In this document: positions 43,918-52,599 of the stretch, one piece after another
Position numbering within the stretch: the stretch's first letter is position 1
How the letters are laid out: every line of letters starts with the position of its first letter
NCBI RefSeq assembly: GCF_013409625.1
Contig: NZ_JACCBF010000001.1
Span: 1,801,001 to 1,865,000 of the forward strand
Length of the DNA stretch: 64,000 nucleotides
Reading direction: 5' to 3'
DNA from: Nocardioides kongjuensis
Lineage (GTDB): Bacteria; Actinomycetota; Actinomycetes; Propionibacteriales; Nocardioidaceae
Position numbers and translations under genes: made by a program
The notes under the pieces: model-generated
The model's input: the letters and a program-made list of their open reading frames with translations, nothing else
What the model was told of the DNA's origin: nothing
Databases searched by the model: none

Positions 43918-44504
43918 GACTCCTCCTGGGTCTCGGGCGTCGCGGCCTTCTCGGCCTTGCTGCCGTCGAGGCTCACGCCCCGCAGCACCTGGAGCAGGAT
44001 CAGGCCGACGCCGACGTTGATGCAGATGTCGGCGACGTTGAAGACCGGCCAGTTCGGCAGCATCAGGAAGTCGACGACGTGGCCCTTGAACGGCCCGGGC
44101 TCGCGAACCATCCGGTCGACCAGGTTGCCGTCGATGCCGGCCAGCAGCAGGCCCAGGCCGACGGCCCAGACCTTGCTGACCGCCCTGCGGCTGACCCACA
44201 GCACCACGAGGGTCGCGACGCAGGCCAGGCAGGTGATGGCGAGCGTGAACCGGGTGCCGAGGCTGAACGCCGCGCCGGGGTTGTAGGTCAGGTGCAGCTT
44301 CAGCAGCTCGCCGACGACCTCGCGGTCGGGCTCGCCTGCCAGGTGGCGCACCGCCAGCACCTTCGCGACCTGGTCGATCGCGACCATGGTCACGGCGACC
44401 GTGGCGAAGATCAGCCAGCTGCTCGGCTTGGCCAGCAGGCGCTCGTTGGTATGGCCGGGCCCGTCGTCGCGGTGGTCTACCGGCGTTCCTCGCGCTGCTT
44501 GCAT
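43914..44504 (-). CDS. lspA: lipoprotein signal peptidase
   Basis: A 196-residue aspartyl peptidase with four membrane helices that cleaves signal peptides of lipidated prolipoproteins after Lgt has acted. The conserved parts are [28 protein letters not shown] and the catalytic Asp pair in [10 protein letters not shown] and [12 protein letters not shown]. The ATG at 44504 lies inside the end of the dksA gene (28-base overlap) and has no ribosome-binding site, so translation is probably coupled. The C-terminus has a short charged tail. Confidence 0.93.
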   Translation of the reverse strand: MQAARGTPVDHRDDGPGHTNERLLAKPSSWLIFATVAVTMVAIDQVAKVLAVRHLAGEPDREVVGELLKLHLTYNPGAAFSLGTRFTLAITCLACVATLVVLWVSRRAVSKVWAVGLGLLLAGIDGNLVDRMVREPGPFKGHVVDFLMLPNWPVFNVADICINVGVGLILLQVLRGVSLDGSKAEKAATPETQEES

Positions 44505-45388
44505 GTCATGCACAGTGTGGCACGCGGAAACGCCATCAGCCGCATCTTGCCGATGGGGTTGCCGCACGACTCGCACACGCCGTACGTGCCGTCGTCGATG
44601 CGGGCCAGGGCCCGGTCGATCTGGGCGACCTTCTCGCGCTCGTGGTTGAGGACGGTGAGCTCGTGGTCACGCTCGAAGCTCGTCGCGCCGAGGTCGGCCT
44701 GGTCCTGGCCGGCGCCGTCGCCGGAGTCGCGCAGCAGCCCGCTGAGGTCGGCCTCCTGCTCCTCGAGGATCGTGGCGCTCGCCTCGCGCTGCTCGTGGAG
44801 CTCGGCCAGCACCTCGGCCAGCTCGGCGGCCGACCATGCCTCCTCGTGGTCGAGGACGACCAGGGACGCGGGGGTGGCCTTGCGTGCGGCTGCCTTCGTG
44901 GCCGGGGCCGACTTCTTCGCGGGTGCTGCCTTCTTCACCGGTGCTGCCTTCTTCGCTGGGGCTGGAGCGGCCTTCTTGGCGGGAGCCGCCTTCTTCGCGG
45001 GGGCCGGGGCTACCTTCTTGGCCACGGACGTCTTCTTCGCAGGAGCGGGTGCCGCCTTCTTGGCGGGAGCGGCCTTCTTGGCCGGAGCCGCCTTCTTGGC
45101 GGGAGCCGCCTTCTTCGCGGGGGCCGCGGCTGCCTTCTTGGCCGGGGCCGTCTTCTTGGCCGGGGCCGTCTTCTTGGCCGGGGCCGTCTTCTTGGCCGGA
45201 GCCGCCTTCTTGGCCGGAGCGGCGTTCTTCGCGGGGGCTGCCTTCTTGGCGGCCGCGGGTGCCGCCTTCGTGGCGGCGCTCTTCTTCGCCAGGACGTCGG
45301 TGCTCGCCGTGGCCTTCCGTGGGCGGATGATCTTCCGGGCGGCGGAAGCGGCCTGACCGGCCAACGACTTCTTCGTGCTGCGGGCCAT
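44477..45388 (-). CDS. DksA/TraR C4 zinc-finger protein with a PAKK-repeat N-terminal tail
   Basis: A 303-residue protein. Residues about 50-180 are a low-complexity tail of repeated PAKKA and PAKKT units, highly basic and resembling histone H1 or HU tails. A coiled-coil region follows (about 188-265, [19 protein letters not shown]), then the zinc finger CESC (272-275) and CMTC (293-296). The C-terminal part is the TraR/DksA fold that enters the RNA polymerase secondary channel in proteobacteria. The tail probably binds nucleic acid. The ATG at 45388 follows GAGGAG by about 8 bases. It heads the lspA-rluD operon. Confidence 0.85.
   Translation of the reverse strand: MARSTKKSLAGQAASAARKIIRPRKATASTDVLAKKSAATKAAPAAAKKAAPAKNAAPAKKAAPAKKTAPAKKTAPAKKTAPAKKAAAAPAKKAAPAKKAAPAKKAAPAKKAAPAPAKKTSVAKKVAPAPAKKAAPAKKAAPAPAKKAAPVKKAAPAKKSAPATKAAARKATPASLVVLDHEEAWSAAELAEVLAELHEQREASATILEEQEADLSGLLRDSGDGAGQDQADLGATSFERDHELTVLNHEREKVAQIDRALARIDDGTYGVCESCGNPIGKMRLMAFPRATLCMTCKQREERR
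45135..45188. repeat. 18-bp tandem repeat within the dksA tail
   Basis: Three perfect copies of TTCTTGGCCGGGGCCGTC run end to end, encoding KTAPAK three times on the minus strand. Related, less perfect units continue on both sides (about 44930-45270). Slippage here could change tail length. Confidence 0.85.
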
Positions 45389-45446
45389 TGAAGGACTCCT
45401 CGAAAGGCGGCGACCCACGCGCCAGCGAGCGGTGGGCGTGCTGCGG

Positions 45447-45475
45447 AGGGTAGCGGGTACGACGAAACCGTCCAA
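45447..45475 (-). promoter_or_regulatory. candidate promoter of dksA-lspA-rluD
   Basis: TTGGAC (45470-45475) and TACCCT (45447-45452) on the minus strand are 17 bases apart, a good match to a primary sigma factor promoter. The leader to the ATG at 45388 is about 50 bases and has a GAGGAG site. Confidence 0.5.
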
Positions 45476-45513
45476 GGAGGCGCGCAGGGAGCGAGACCGG
45501 CCCGCAACGACGA

Positions 45514-45544
45514 ACCGGCCGGCCCGCTGTGCGGGCCGACCGGT
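45514..45544 (-). terminator. terminator after wag31
   Basis: GGCCCGC and GCGGGCC pair around a TGT loop. The stem is extended by ACCGG/CCGGT after a 2-base internal mismatch. It lies 35 bases after the wag31 stop on the minus strand. Confidence 0.7.
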
Positions 45545-45579
45545 CCGGTCGAGCTGTCAGGAAGGTCGAGCCGAGCGGC

Positions 45580-46368
45580 TCAGGCCTCTTCCTCGCCGAG
45601 GATGGAGCGCAGCCGCTTGGGAGCGGGGGCCTCCTCGACCGGCGCCAGGGTGTCACCCGGCGTCTGCAGCGACTCGAGCTGCTGGGTGAAGTAGCTCTTG
45701 AGGCGCGAGCGGTACTCACGCTCGAAGGAGCGCAGCGTCTCGACCTCGGCGGAGAGCTTGTCGCGCTCCTTCTCGAGGTCGCCGAAGAGCTGGGTACGAC
45801 GCTCGGCGGTCTCGGCGTCGAGCATCTCGGCGCGGGTGCGGGCGTCGGACTCGAGGCGGTCGGCCTTGACCTTGGCCTCGGAGGCCAGGCGCTCGGACTT
45901 GGTCCGGGCCTCGCCGACGATCTTGTCGGCCTCGTTCTTGGCGTCCTCGACGAGCTCGTCGGCGTTGCGCGTGGCGATCTCGAGCAGGCGGGCGGCGGCG
46001 TTGGACGCCTCCGGCACGGTCTCGACACGGATCGTCTCGACGCCACCGGCGACCGGGGCGGGCGCGGCGACGGGGGCCGCGACGACGGGCTCGACCGGAG
46101 CAGGGGCCACGACGGGAGCGGGAGCCGGGGGCTCGGGCAGGATCTCGGGCACCGGCGCCAGCTGGGTCGGAGCGTCGAAGGACGCGGACGACGACCCGGC
46201 CTGCGCGGCCGCGAGCTTCGCGCGGAGGTCGTCGTTCTCCTGGGTCAGCCGAGCGAGCTCAGCCTCGACCTCGTCCAGGAACTGGTCGACCTCGCCCATG
46301 TCGTAGCCCTCGCGCAGCCGAACCGGCGTAAAGCGCTTGTTGCTCACGTCCTCTGGCGTCAGGGGCAT
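45580..46368 (-). CDS. wag31: DivIVA-family polar growth protein Wag31
   Basis: A 262-residue coiled-coil protein that marks the poles or septum and recruits the wall-synthesis machinery. The N-terminal membrane-binding DivIVA domain is MPLTPEDVSNKRFTPVRLRE plus the first coil EVDQFLDEVEAELARL. A Pro/Ala/Val-rich linker (about 65-120) follows, then a long coiled coil of Glu, Lys and Ala (about 125-235). The ATG at 46368 is preferred over a GTG four codons earlier: it follows GGTGAGG and matches the family N-terminus. It lies next to yggT and sepF, as in other actinobacteria. Confidence 0.94.
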   Translation of the reverse strand: MPLTPEDVSNKRFTPVRLREGYDMGEVDQFLDEVEAELARLTQENDDLRAKLAAAQAGSSSASFDAPTQLAPVPEILPEPPAPAPVVAPAPVEPVVAAPVAAPAPVAGGVETIRVETVPEASNAAARLLEIATRNADELVEDAKNEADKIVGEARTKSERLASEAKVKADRLESDARTRAEMLDAETAERRTQLFGDLEKERDKLSAEVETLRSFEREYRSRLKSYFTQQLESLQTPGDTLAPVEEAPAPKRLRSILGEEEA

Positions 46369-46488
46369 GGACCTCACCAATCTTTAAGAAGAATCTCGAC
46401 GGTATGTCTTCACGAACCATAGCGCCTGCGCGGGCGAAGGCGGCATCCGCGGCCCGCCACTGGCGTCACAGGAGTACCAGAGCAGCCC

Positions 46489-46782
46489 TCAGAGCAACAG
46501 CGTGGAGCGGTTCACCGACAGCAGCACGTAGGCCAGGATCATGACCAGGATGAAGCTGATGTCGAGGGCGAAGTTGCCGATCCGGATCGGCTTGATCACG
46601 CGGCGCAGCCCGTTGATCGGCGGGTCGGTCACGCTGTAGGCCAGCTCCAGGAAGACCAGCACCGGGCCGCGGGGCTCCCAGCTCCGCGCGAACACCTGCA
46701 CCCAGTCCGTGATGAAGCGCACCCACAGGAACGCGATGAAGGCGAACAGCACGCCCTCGATGATCCAGCCGACGATCGTCAC
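46489..46782 (-). CDS. YggT family membrane protein
   Basis: A 97-residue protein with two membrane helices, near residues 7-23 and 75-92, joined by the YggT motif segment YSVTDPPINGLRRVIKPIRIG. The family accompanies sepF and divIVA and is linked to division or membrane organisation, without a proven biochemical role. The GTG at 46782 lies 7 bases after TAGGTT, so it is probably leaderless and separately transcribed from sepF. Confidence 0.9.
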   Translation of the reverse strand: MTIVGWIIEGVLFAFIAFLWVRFITDWVQVFARSWEPRGPVLVFLELAYSVTDPPINGLRRVIKPIRIGNFALDISFILVMILAYVLLSVNRSTLLL

Positions 46783-46789
46783 GTCATCA

Positions 46790-46795
46790 AACCTA
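46790..46795 (-). promoter_or_regulatory. candidate leaderless -10 box for yggT
   Basis: TAGGTT (TANNNT) lies exactly 7 bases before the GTG at 46782, and no ribosome-binding site is present. Confidence 0.5.
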
Positions 46796-46900
46796 TCGGG
46801 TCGATCGAACGCGGCGAGCCGCTGGATGGCTTCTCACCACGCCTGCTGCGCCACCTCGTCGCAGGCCACGGCGGGAACGTCGGACGAGGAGGCGCAGGGA

Positions 46901-47030
46901 GCGAGGAACGAGCGACCGGAGCCGAGGAGGTCGGCGCTTTCCGCCGTGCCGCCGTGTTGCCGCCAGGGCGACGCAACCATCCACCGAACTCGACCGCGTG
47001 GCCGGCAGCGTGGCGCGAGGAACGAGCGAC
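46901..47030. repeat. direct repeat pair in the yggT-sepF gap, possible dispersed element
   Basis: GCGAGGAACGAGCGAC occurs at 46901-46916 and again at 47015-47030. The bases just before the first copy (GAGGCGCAGGGAGCGAG) resemble a segment at about 45478-45494 downstream of wag31. The second copy is flanked by AGCGTG and CACGCT. The 266-base gap has no convincing gene. Confidence 0.55.
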
Positions 47031-47048
47031 ACGCTCGGCCCAAAGAGG

Positions 47049-47582
47049 CTAGCTCTGGTTGAAGAAGCCGTCGGCGGCGATGGCCTGCTTGTCCTCGGCG
47101 GCGACGGTGACGTTCGGCGGCGAGAGCAGGAACACCTTGTTGGTGACCCGCTCGATGCTGCCGCGGGTCGCGAAGATCAGGCCGGCGGCGAAGTCGACGA
47201 GACGCTTGGCGTCGGCGTCGTCCATCTCGGTGAGGTTCATGATCACCGGGATGCCCTCGCGGTACTCCTCGCCGATCGAGCGCGCCTCGTTGTAGGTGGT
47301 CGGGTGCAGGGTCGTGATCCGGGAGAGCTCCGCGACGACCGGCTGCGGCGCGACCGCGACGGGGCGGCGACGCTCCTCGAGGTCGGCGACGCTGCCCGAG
47401 GTGCTGCTCGTGACGTTGGACGGCACCGCGCGGACGGGACGCTCCTGGCGGGGCTCGCGGACCTCGCGGCCGCGGGTCCGGTCGGTCGCCTCGTCGGCGT
47501 ACTCGTCGTAGCCGGCCTCGTCATAGCCGGTGTCCTCCAGCAGGCCGAGGTACTCACCGATCCTGCGCATCGCACCGCTCAT
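47049..47582 (-). CDS. sepF: cell division protein SepF
   Basis: A 177-residue FtsZ-binding membrane anchor. The N-terminal amphipathic helix is [13 protein letters not shown], and an acidic, Tyr- and Arg-containing linker follows (about 20-85). The SepF core is [39 protein letters not shown] and [20 protein letters not shown]. SepF replaces FtsA and ZipA in actinobacteria. The ATG at 47582 follows GGAGG by 8 bases. It lies 58 bases downstream of yggS. Confidence 0.94.
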   Translation of the reverse strand: MSGAMRRIGEYLGLLEDTGYDEAGYDEYADEATDRTRGREVREPRQERPVRAVPSNVTSSTSGSVADLEERRRPVAVAPQPVVAELSRITTLHPTTYNEARSIGEEYREGIPVIMNLTEMDDADAKRLVDFAAGLIFATRGSIERVTNKVFLLSPPNVTVAAEDKQAIAADGFFNQS

Positions 47583-47640
47583 GACTGTTGCCTCCGTGAT
47601 CCGCGTCCCCGGCAGGGGACGTCTGGTGGTGTTGTGGACA

Positions 47641-48345
47641 TTACTGGACCGCAGGCCTCGTTCCGAGGACCGCGGAGCCAATGCGTACGTGTGTCGCGCC
47701 GACGGTGATCGCCGCCTCCAGGTCACCGCTCATCCCGGCCGACAGGACCGTCGCGTCGGGATGACGGGACAGGAAGTCGGCGCGGATCCCGGCCAGCCGG
47801 GCGAAGGCCAGCGCGGGGTCGTCGTCGAGCGGCGCGACGGCCATCAGCCCCCGCAACCGCAGCTCCGGGGTGCGGGCGACCTCGTCGGCGAGCGACGCGA
47901 GGGTCGCGGGGTCCGCACCGGCCCGGTGGTCGCGGCCCGGCGGGTCGAGGCTGACCTGGAGCAGGACGTCGACGACGCGGCCGGCGTCGGCGGCACCGCG
48001 CGCCAGCCGCGGGACCAGCGCGGCCCGGTCGACCGACTCGACGACGTCGGCGTACCGCGCGACGGCAGCGGCCTTGTTGGACTGCAGGCCGCCGATGAAG
48101 TGCCAGCGCAGGCCGAGGTCGGCGCACTCGGACGCCTTGGCCTCCGCCTCCTGGTGACGGTTCTCCCCCACGTCGGTGACGCCGAGGCCGGCGAGCAGCC
48201 GGACGTCGGAGGCCGGGAAGAACTTGGTGACCACGACCAGGGAGACCTCCTCGGCGCTGCGGCCCGCATCGGCGGCGGCGCGGGCGATCCGGTCGTGGAC
48301 GGCGGCCAGGTTGGTGCGCAGCTCGTCTGCGCGCTGCGTGGTCAC
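47641..48345 (-). CDS. yggS: YggS/PLPBP family pyridoxal phosphate homeostasis protein
   Basis: A 234-residue single-domain PLP-binding TIM barrel. The PLP lysine is Lys41 in [14 protein letters not shown]. Other conserved parts are [30 protein letters not shown] and [28 protein letters not shown]. It buffers PLP and affects amino-acid pools rather than acting as a classic enzyme. The GTG overlaps the pgeF stop by 4 bases. Its place between ftsZ and sepF is conserved. Confidence 0.93.
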   Translation of the reverse strand: MTTQRADELRTNLAAVHDRIARAAADAGRSAEEVSLVVVTKFFPASDVRLLAGLGVTDVGENRHQEAEAKASECADLGLRWHFIGGLQSNKAAAVARYADVVESVDRAALVPRLARGAADAGRVVDVLLQVSLDPPGRDHRAGADPATLASLADEVARTPELRLRGLMAVAPLDDDPALAFARLAGIRADFLSRHPDATVLSAGMSGDLEAAITVGATHVRIGSAVLGTRPAVQ

Positions 48346-49037
48346 GACAGCCACACCAGTCCCGCGAAGCGGCCGGCGGCCGCGCCGTCGCGCCGGTAGG
48401 AGTGGAAGCGGTCGTCCTCGAGGGTGCAGCCGGGCACCGCGGTGACCGCCACGCCGGCGGCGCTCAGCTGGGCGGCGACGCCGGCCCCGAGGTCGAGGCC
48501 GGGGGTGCCCCAGCTGGTCTCGGCGTACGTCGCCGGCACCCGGGCCGCGACCTCGTCGCGCAGGGTGGCAGGAACCTCGTAGCACCGGCCGCAGATGTGG
48601 GGTCCGACCCAGGCGTGCAGGTCGGCGGCGCCGAGCTCCCGCATCCGCTCGACGGTGCGGGTGACGACGTCGAGCTCGACGCCGCGGCGACCGGCGTGGG
48701 CGACGCCCACGACGCCGGCACCCGGGTCGGCGAGGACGACCGGGACGCAGTCGGCGACCCGGACCATCAGCGCGAGCCCGCGCGCGGCGGTGACGAGACC
48801 GTCGGCCTCCGGCCCGCTGTCGTCGGCGTGCTCCACGGCGACGACGCCGTCGCCGTGGACCTGGTGCGCCCAGGCGACGGGTACGCCGATCGCCTCGGCC
48901 AGCCCGGCGAGCGCGGCGGCGAAGCCGTCGCCGCCGGCCAGGTCGATCGAGGCGTCCGTGAACGCGACCTCGACCCGGCCGCCGCTGCTGCGGGCCGGGT
49001 CGAGGTCGGTCGTCTCACGAAGGGCGAACACGGTCAC
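48342..49037 (-). CDS. pgeF: peptidoglycan editing factor PgeF (YfiH/DUF152 family)
   Basis: A 231-residue metal-binding protein. The zinc or copper ligand regions are [38 protein letters not shown] and [12 protein letters not shown]. In E. coli the homologue removes wrongly incorporated L-serine from wall precursors; older annotations call it a laccase or polyphenol oxidase. The position directly after ftsZ, with a GTGA overlap, fits a wall-related task. Confidence 0.9.
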   Translation of the reverse strand: MTVFALRETTDLDPARSSGGRVEVAFTDASIDLAGGDGFAAALAGLAEAIGVPVAWAHQVHGDGVVAVEHADDSGPEADGLVTAARGLALMVRVADCVPVVLADPGAGVVGVAHAGRRGVELDVVTRTVERMRELGAADLHAWVGPHICGRCYEVPATLRDEVAARVPATYAETSWGTPGLDLGAGVAAQLSAAGVAVTAVPGCTLEDDRFHSYRRDGAAAGRFAGLVWLS

Positions 49038-50236
49038 TTCAGGAAGTCGGGCACGTCCAGGTCGTCGCCGTCGTCGAACTGCATCGGCGCCGGGGTGGTG
49101 CGGGCACCGACCGGCTGCGGCTCGGCGGGCGTCGCGGGCGCGGCGCTCTCGCGGGTCTGCGCGGGCTGGGCCTGCTGAGCCGCCTGGGAGGGGGCCTGGG
49201 ACTGGGCGGGCGCGGTGCGAGCCGGGGCCGAGGTGGCCGGCGCCTGCTGGGCCGGGCGGCGTACGGCGGTCTCGTCGCGACGCTTGGGCAGGCCACCGTC
49301 GAAGCCGGCGGCGATGACGGTCACCCGGACCTCGTCACCGAGGGCGTCGTCGATGATCGTGCCGAAGATGATGTTGGCGTCCTCGTGCACCGCGTCGGCC
49401 ACCATCGCCGCGGCCTCGTTGATCTCGAAGATGCCGAGGTCGGAGCCACCGGCGATCGAGAGCAGGACACCGTGGGCACCGTCGATCGAGGCCTCCAGCA
49501 GCGGGCTGCTGATCGCCATCTCGGCGGCAGCGAGCGCGCGGTCCTCGCCACGGGCCGAGCCGATGCCCATGAGCGCGGAGCCGGCGTTGCTCATGACCGC
49601 CTTGACGTCGGCGAAGTCGACGTTGATCAGGCCGGGCGTGGTGATCAGGTCCGTGATGCCGGAGACACCCTGCAGCAGCACCTGGTCGGCCTGCTTGAAC
49701 GCGTCGAGCATGGACACGTTGCGGTCCGAGATCTGCAGCAGCCGGTCGTTCGGGATGACGATGAGGGTGTCGACCTCCTCGCGGAGACGCTCGATGCCCT
49801 CGTCGGCGGACTTCTTGCGGCGGGCGCCCTCGAAGGTGAACGGACGGGTCACCACACCGATGGTCAGCGCGCCGAGCGAGCGGGCGATCCGGGCGACGAC
49901 CGGGGCACCACCGGTACCGGTGCCACCACCCTCGCCCGCGGTCACGAAGACCATGTCGGCGCCCTTGAGCACCTCCTCGATCTCCTCCGCGTGGTCCTCG
50001 GCAGCCTTGCCGCCGACGTCGGGGTTCGCACCCGCGCCGAGACCGCGGGTGAGCTCGCGGCCGATGTCGAGCTTCACGTCGGCGTCGCTCATCAGCAGCG
50101 CCTGCGCGTCGGTGTTGATGGCGATGAACTCGACGCCCTTGAGGCCGACCTCGATCATCCGGTTGACGGCGTTGACGCCGCCCCCGCCGATCCCGACGAC
50201 CTTGATGATGGCCAGGTAGTTCTGTGCAGCTGCCAC
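49034..50236 (-). CDS. ftsZ: cell division GTPase FtsZ
   Basis: A 400-residue tubulin homologue that forms the Z ring. The GTP-binding domain has [15 protein letters not shown] and the tubulin signature [12 protein letters not shown], with GGGTGTG at residues 103-109. The T7 synergy loop is [16 protein letters not shown] disordered linker rich in Pro, Ala and Gln (about 320-385) leads to the C-terminal peptide DLDVPDFLK, which binds SepF. The GTG at 50236 has AGGTGG upstream and matches family starts; a start at 50287 is also open. It has its own promoter region, separate from ftsQ. Confidence 0.95.
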   Translation of the reverse strand: MAAAQNYLAIIKVVGIGGGGVNAVNRMIEVGLKGVEFIAINTDAQALLMSDADVKLDIGRELTRGLGAGANPDVGGKAAEDHAEEIEEVLKGADMVFVTAGEGGGTGTGGAPVVARIARSLGALTIGVVTRPFTFEGARRKKSADEGIERLREEVDTLIVIPNDRLLQISDRNVSMLDAFKQADQVLLQGVSGITDLITTPGLINVDFADVKAVMSNAGSALMGIGSARGEDRALAAAEMAISSPLLEASIDGAHGVLLSIAGGSDLGIFEINEAAAMVADAVHEDANIIFGTIIDDALGDEVRVTVIAAGFDGGLPKRRDETAVRRPAQQAPATSAPARTAPAQSQAPSQAAQQAQPAQTRESAAPATPAEPQPVGARTTPAPMQFDDGDDLDVPDFLK

Positions 50237-50344
50237 TTGCGGCTCCACCTCTCCGGTGTTGCGATGCGTTGGTATGTGTCCGTTCACCGACGTCGGCGGC
50301 CGGACCGCTTCCCCGTGGCCAGCCGGCGTGTCGTCACAACCCTT

Positions 50345-50375
50345 ACCCTCAGCCTGAGGGTTATAGTTATGTCAA
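50345..50375 (-). promoter_or_regulatory. ftsZ promoter with MerR-type palindrome, candidate FtsR site
   Basis: On the minus strand, TTGACA (50370-50375) is followed after 19 bases by GAGGGT (50345-50350). The palindrome ACCCTCAG-C-CTGAGGGT (50345-50361) overlaps the end of that spacer and the -10 side. A long spacer with a palindrome is the layout of MerR-family promoters. FtsR, a MerR protein, activates ftsZ in Corynebacterium. Confidence 0.55.
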
Positions 50376-50444
50376 CCTCGTCGTGGTCACGACAGTAGGG
50401 ACGCCGCAGGGCGCGATGGCGCAGACACGCCGAGCCCCCCTGTC

Positions 50445-50470
50445 GGAATCACCGCTGACGAGGTGATTCC
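50445..50470 (-). terminator. hairpin between ftsQ and ftsZ
   Basis: GGAATCACC and GGTGATTCC form a perfect 9-bp stem with an 8-base loop, beginning 10 bases after the ftsQ stop. No T tract follows. It may reduce read-through from the mur-fts operon into ftsZ. Confidence 0.5.
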
Positions 50471-50480
50471 TGCAGCGTGC

Positions 50481-51224
50481 TCAGCTGGTGGTGGGGGCGC
50501 CGGGGACCGAGACGTCGTACACCTGCGCCTTGCGGTTGAGGAGCGAGAGCAGCACGGCGGCCTTGTCCTCGGCCTGGTCCGCGCTCCCCCAGCGCACCAG
50601 CCGTCCGTCCCGCAGGTGCAGGTCGATCTCGTCGACGCTGCGGACCTCGACGTAGTCGACGAGCTCGGTGATCGCGGGGTCGAGCACGACGACCACGGCC
50701 GCACCCTCGGCGAGGGCGTCCCCGTCGGCGCCGGGACCGACCTTGACGCGGGGCAGGCCGTCGGGGGCCTTGGCGAGGTGGCCGAAGGCGACGCCGGTGG
50801 CGTCGAGGTTGGTGAGCCGGTCGCCACGGTCGAGGACGGCGACGGGGGTGCGCTCGACGATGTCGATGCGGACGTCGTGGGGCCAGGTGCGCGAGACGTC
50901 GACCGACTTGACGGTGGCCAGGGACTTCAGGCGCACCTCGATCGCGTGCAGGTCGACGGTCGCCAGCGGCCCGCCGAGCGGGACGTCGGCGGTGGCGAGC
51001 ACCTGCTTCTCGGACAGCTGCGCGTTGCCGACCACCTGGACGGAGTCGGCCCGCAGCCAGGAGGAGAAGTAGATCGCGTAGACGCCGAAGGCGACGGCGC
51101 CGACGAGCAGCACGGCGGCCAGGACGTAGCGCCAGGTGAGCCAGCGGCGGGCGCGCTGGCGGCGGGCGAAGGCGCGACGCATCCGGTCCTGCGGGGTCGG
51201 CCCCTTGCCCCTACCCCTCGCCAT
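50481..51224 (-). CDS. ftsQ: cell division protein FtsQ
   Basis: A 247-residue bitopic divisome protein. A basic cytoplasmic N-terminus (MARGRGKGPTPQDRMRR) is followed by a membrane helix at about 30-52 (YVLAAVLLVGAVAFGVYAIYF). A POTRA domain (SWLRADSVQVVGNAQLSEKQ) and the FtsQ beta domain (VSRTWPHDVRIDIVERTPVA) lie outside the cell. It links FtsL/DivIC to the wall synthase. The ATG overlaps the murC end by 14 bases. Confidence 0.93.
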   Translation of the reverse strand: MARGRGKGPTPQDRMRRAFARRQRARRWLTWRYVLAAVLLVGAVAFGVYAIYFSSWLRADSVQVVGNAQLSEKQVLATADVPLGGPLATVDLHAIEVRLKSLATVKSVDVSRTWPHDVRIDIVERTPVAVLDRGDRLTNLDATGVAFGHLAKAPDGLPRVKVGPGADGDALAEGAAVVVVLDPAITELVDYVEVRSVDEIDLHLRDGRLVRWGSADQAEDKAAVLLSLLNRKAQVYDVSVPGAPTTS

Positions 51225-52599
51225 CGCCCCGCCTGCGGTCGGCCGCTTCGAGCGCGGCGACGACCTGCGGCGCGAGGGCGGTCACGTCGCCGGCGCCGAG
51301 GGTGAGGACCAGGTCACCGGGGCGGGCCAGTCCCACCAGGGTGGGTACGACGGCAGCCCGGTCCGGCACGTTCCGGACGCGGCCGGGGGCGAGCGGGACC
51401 GCGCGGGCCACCAGCGCACCGGTGACGTCGGGGTCGGGGTCCTCGCGGGCGACGTACACGTCCATCACGACGACCTCGTCGGCGGCGCCGAGCTCGCGGC
51501 CCATCTCCTCGCCGAAGATCCGGGTGCGGGAGACCAGGTGCGGCTGGAAGCACACGATCAGCCGGCCGTCGCCGACCAGCGAGCGGGCGGCCTCGAGGTC
51601 GCCGCGGATCTCGCTGGGGTGGTGGGCGTAGGAGTCGTAGACCCGGACTCCCCCGGCCGTGCCGACCGGCTCCATCCGCCGCTTGGCCCCCTGGTGCTTC
51701 GCGAGCCCGCGGATGAGCACGGCAGGCTCGAGGCCGAGCTCGAGGCCGACGGCGAGGGCGAGCAGCGCGTCCTGGGCGTAGTGGCGCCCCGGGACGGCGA
51801 GCTCCACGGTGCCGAGGTCGGCACCGTCGCTGGTCACCCGGAACCGGGTGCGGCCGCCCTCGATGACGAGGTCGTGGCCGCGCAGCCGGGCGTCGTCGGA
51901 GAAGCCGACGGTGCGGGTGGCGAGGTCGGCGCGGTCGGTGAGGGCGACCGGGGCGCGGGAGGCGAACTCGGCGAAGGCGGCCTCGTAGGCCTCCTCGGTG
52001 CCCCAGTGGTCGAGGTGGTCGGCGTCGACGTTGGTGATCACGCCGATCCGCGGGGTGTAGACGAGGAAGGCGCCGTCGGACTCGTCGGCCTCGACGACGG
52101 CGACCTCACCGGTGCCGTAGGCCGCGTTGGTGCCGAGCGCCTCGACCTCGGCGCCGATCGCGAAGGTGAGGTCGACGCCGGCCTCGCGCAGGGCCATCAC
52201 CGTCATCGCGGTGGTGGTGGTCTTGCCGTGGGTGCCGGCGATGGCGACGACGTCCTTGCCGAGCAGCACGGACTGGAGCCCGGCCGAGCGCGGCCACAGC
52301 CGCAGGCCGCGCGCGAGCGCGGCGACGATCTCGGGGTTGTCCTCGCGGGCGGCGGTGGTCGCGACGACGGTGTCGACGCCGTCGAGGTGGGCCGCGTCGT
52401 GGCCGACGTGGACGGTGATGCCCTCGGCGCGCAGCGCCTGCACGACGGCCGAGTCGTTGGCATCGCTGCCGCTGACGACCACGCCGGCCTGGTGCATCAG
52501 CCGGGCGATGCCCGACAGCCCGGCGCCGCCGATGCCGACGAGGTGGACGTGACCCAGCCGGTCGGCCGGCAGGATCTCGTCGGGGACGGGGATCTTCAC
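51211..52599 (-). CDS. murC: UDP-N-acetylmuramate--L-alanine ligase
   Basis: A 462-residue Mur ligase that adds the first amino acid to UDP-MurNAc. The N-terminal Rossmann motif is HVHLVGIGGAGLSGIA. The ATP loop is IAGTHGKTTTTAM at about residues 110-122, with carbamoyl/metal region EADESDGAF. The C-terminal domain contains VRVYDSYAHHPSEI and QPHLVSRT. The GTG start overlaps the murG stop by 4 bases. Confidence 0.95.
   Translation of the reverse strand: MKIPVPDEILPADRLGHVHLVGIGGAGLSGIARLMHQAGVVVSGSDANDSAVVQALRAEGITVHVGHDAAHLDGVDTVVATTAAREDNPEIVAALARGLRLWPRSAGLQSVLLGKDVVAIAGTHGKTTTTAMTVMALREAGVDLTFAIGAEVEALGTNAAYGTGEVAVVEADESDGAFLVYTPRIGVITNVDADHLDHWGTEEAYEAAFAEFASRAPVALTDRADLATRTVGFSDDARLRGHDLVIEGGRTRFRVTSDGADLGTVELAVPGRHYAQDALLALAVGLELGLEPAVLIRGLAKHQGAKRRMEPVGTAGGVRVYDSYAHHPSEIRGDLEAARSLVGDGRLIVCFQPHLVSRTRIFGEEMGRELGAADEVVVMDVYVAREDPDPDVTGALVARAVPLAPGRVRNVPDRAAVVPTLVGLARPGDLVLTLGAGDVTALAPQVVAALEAADRRRGDGEG

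Noticed and set aside
44079..45356. Plus-strand frame with [12 protein letters not shown] hydrophobic repeats
   Set aside because: It is the complement of the PAKK-repeat region of the DksA protein, not a membrane protein.
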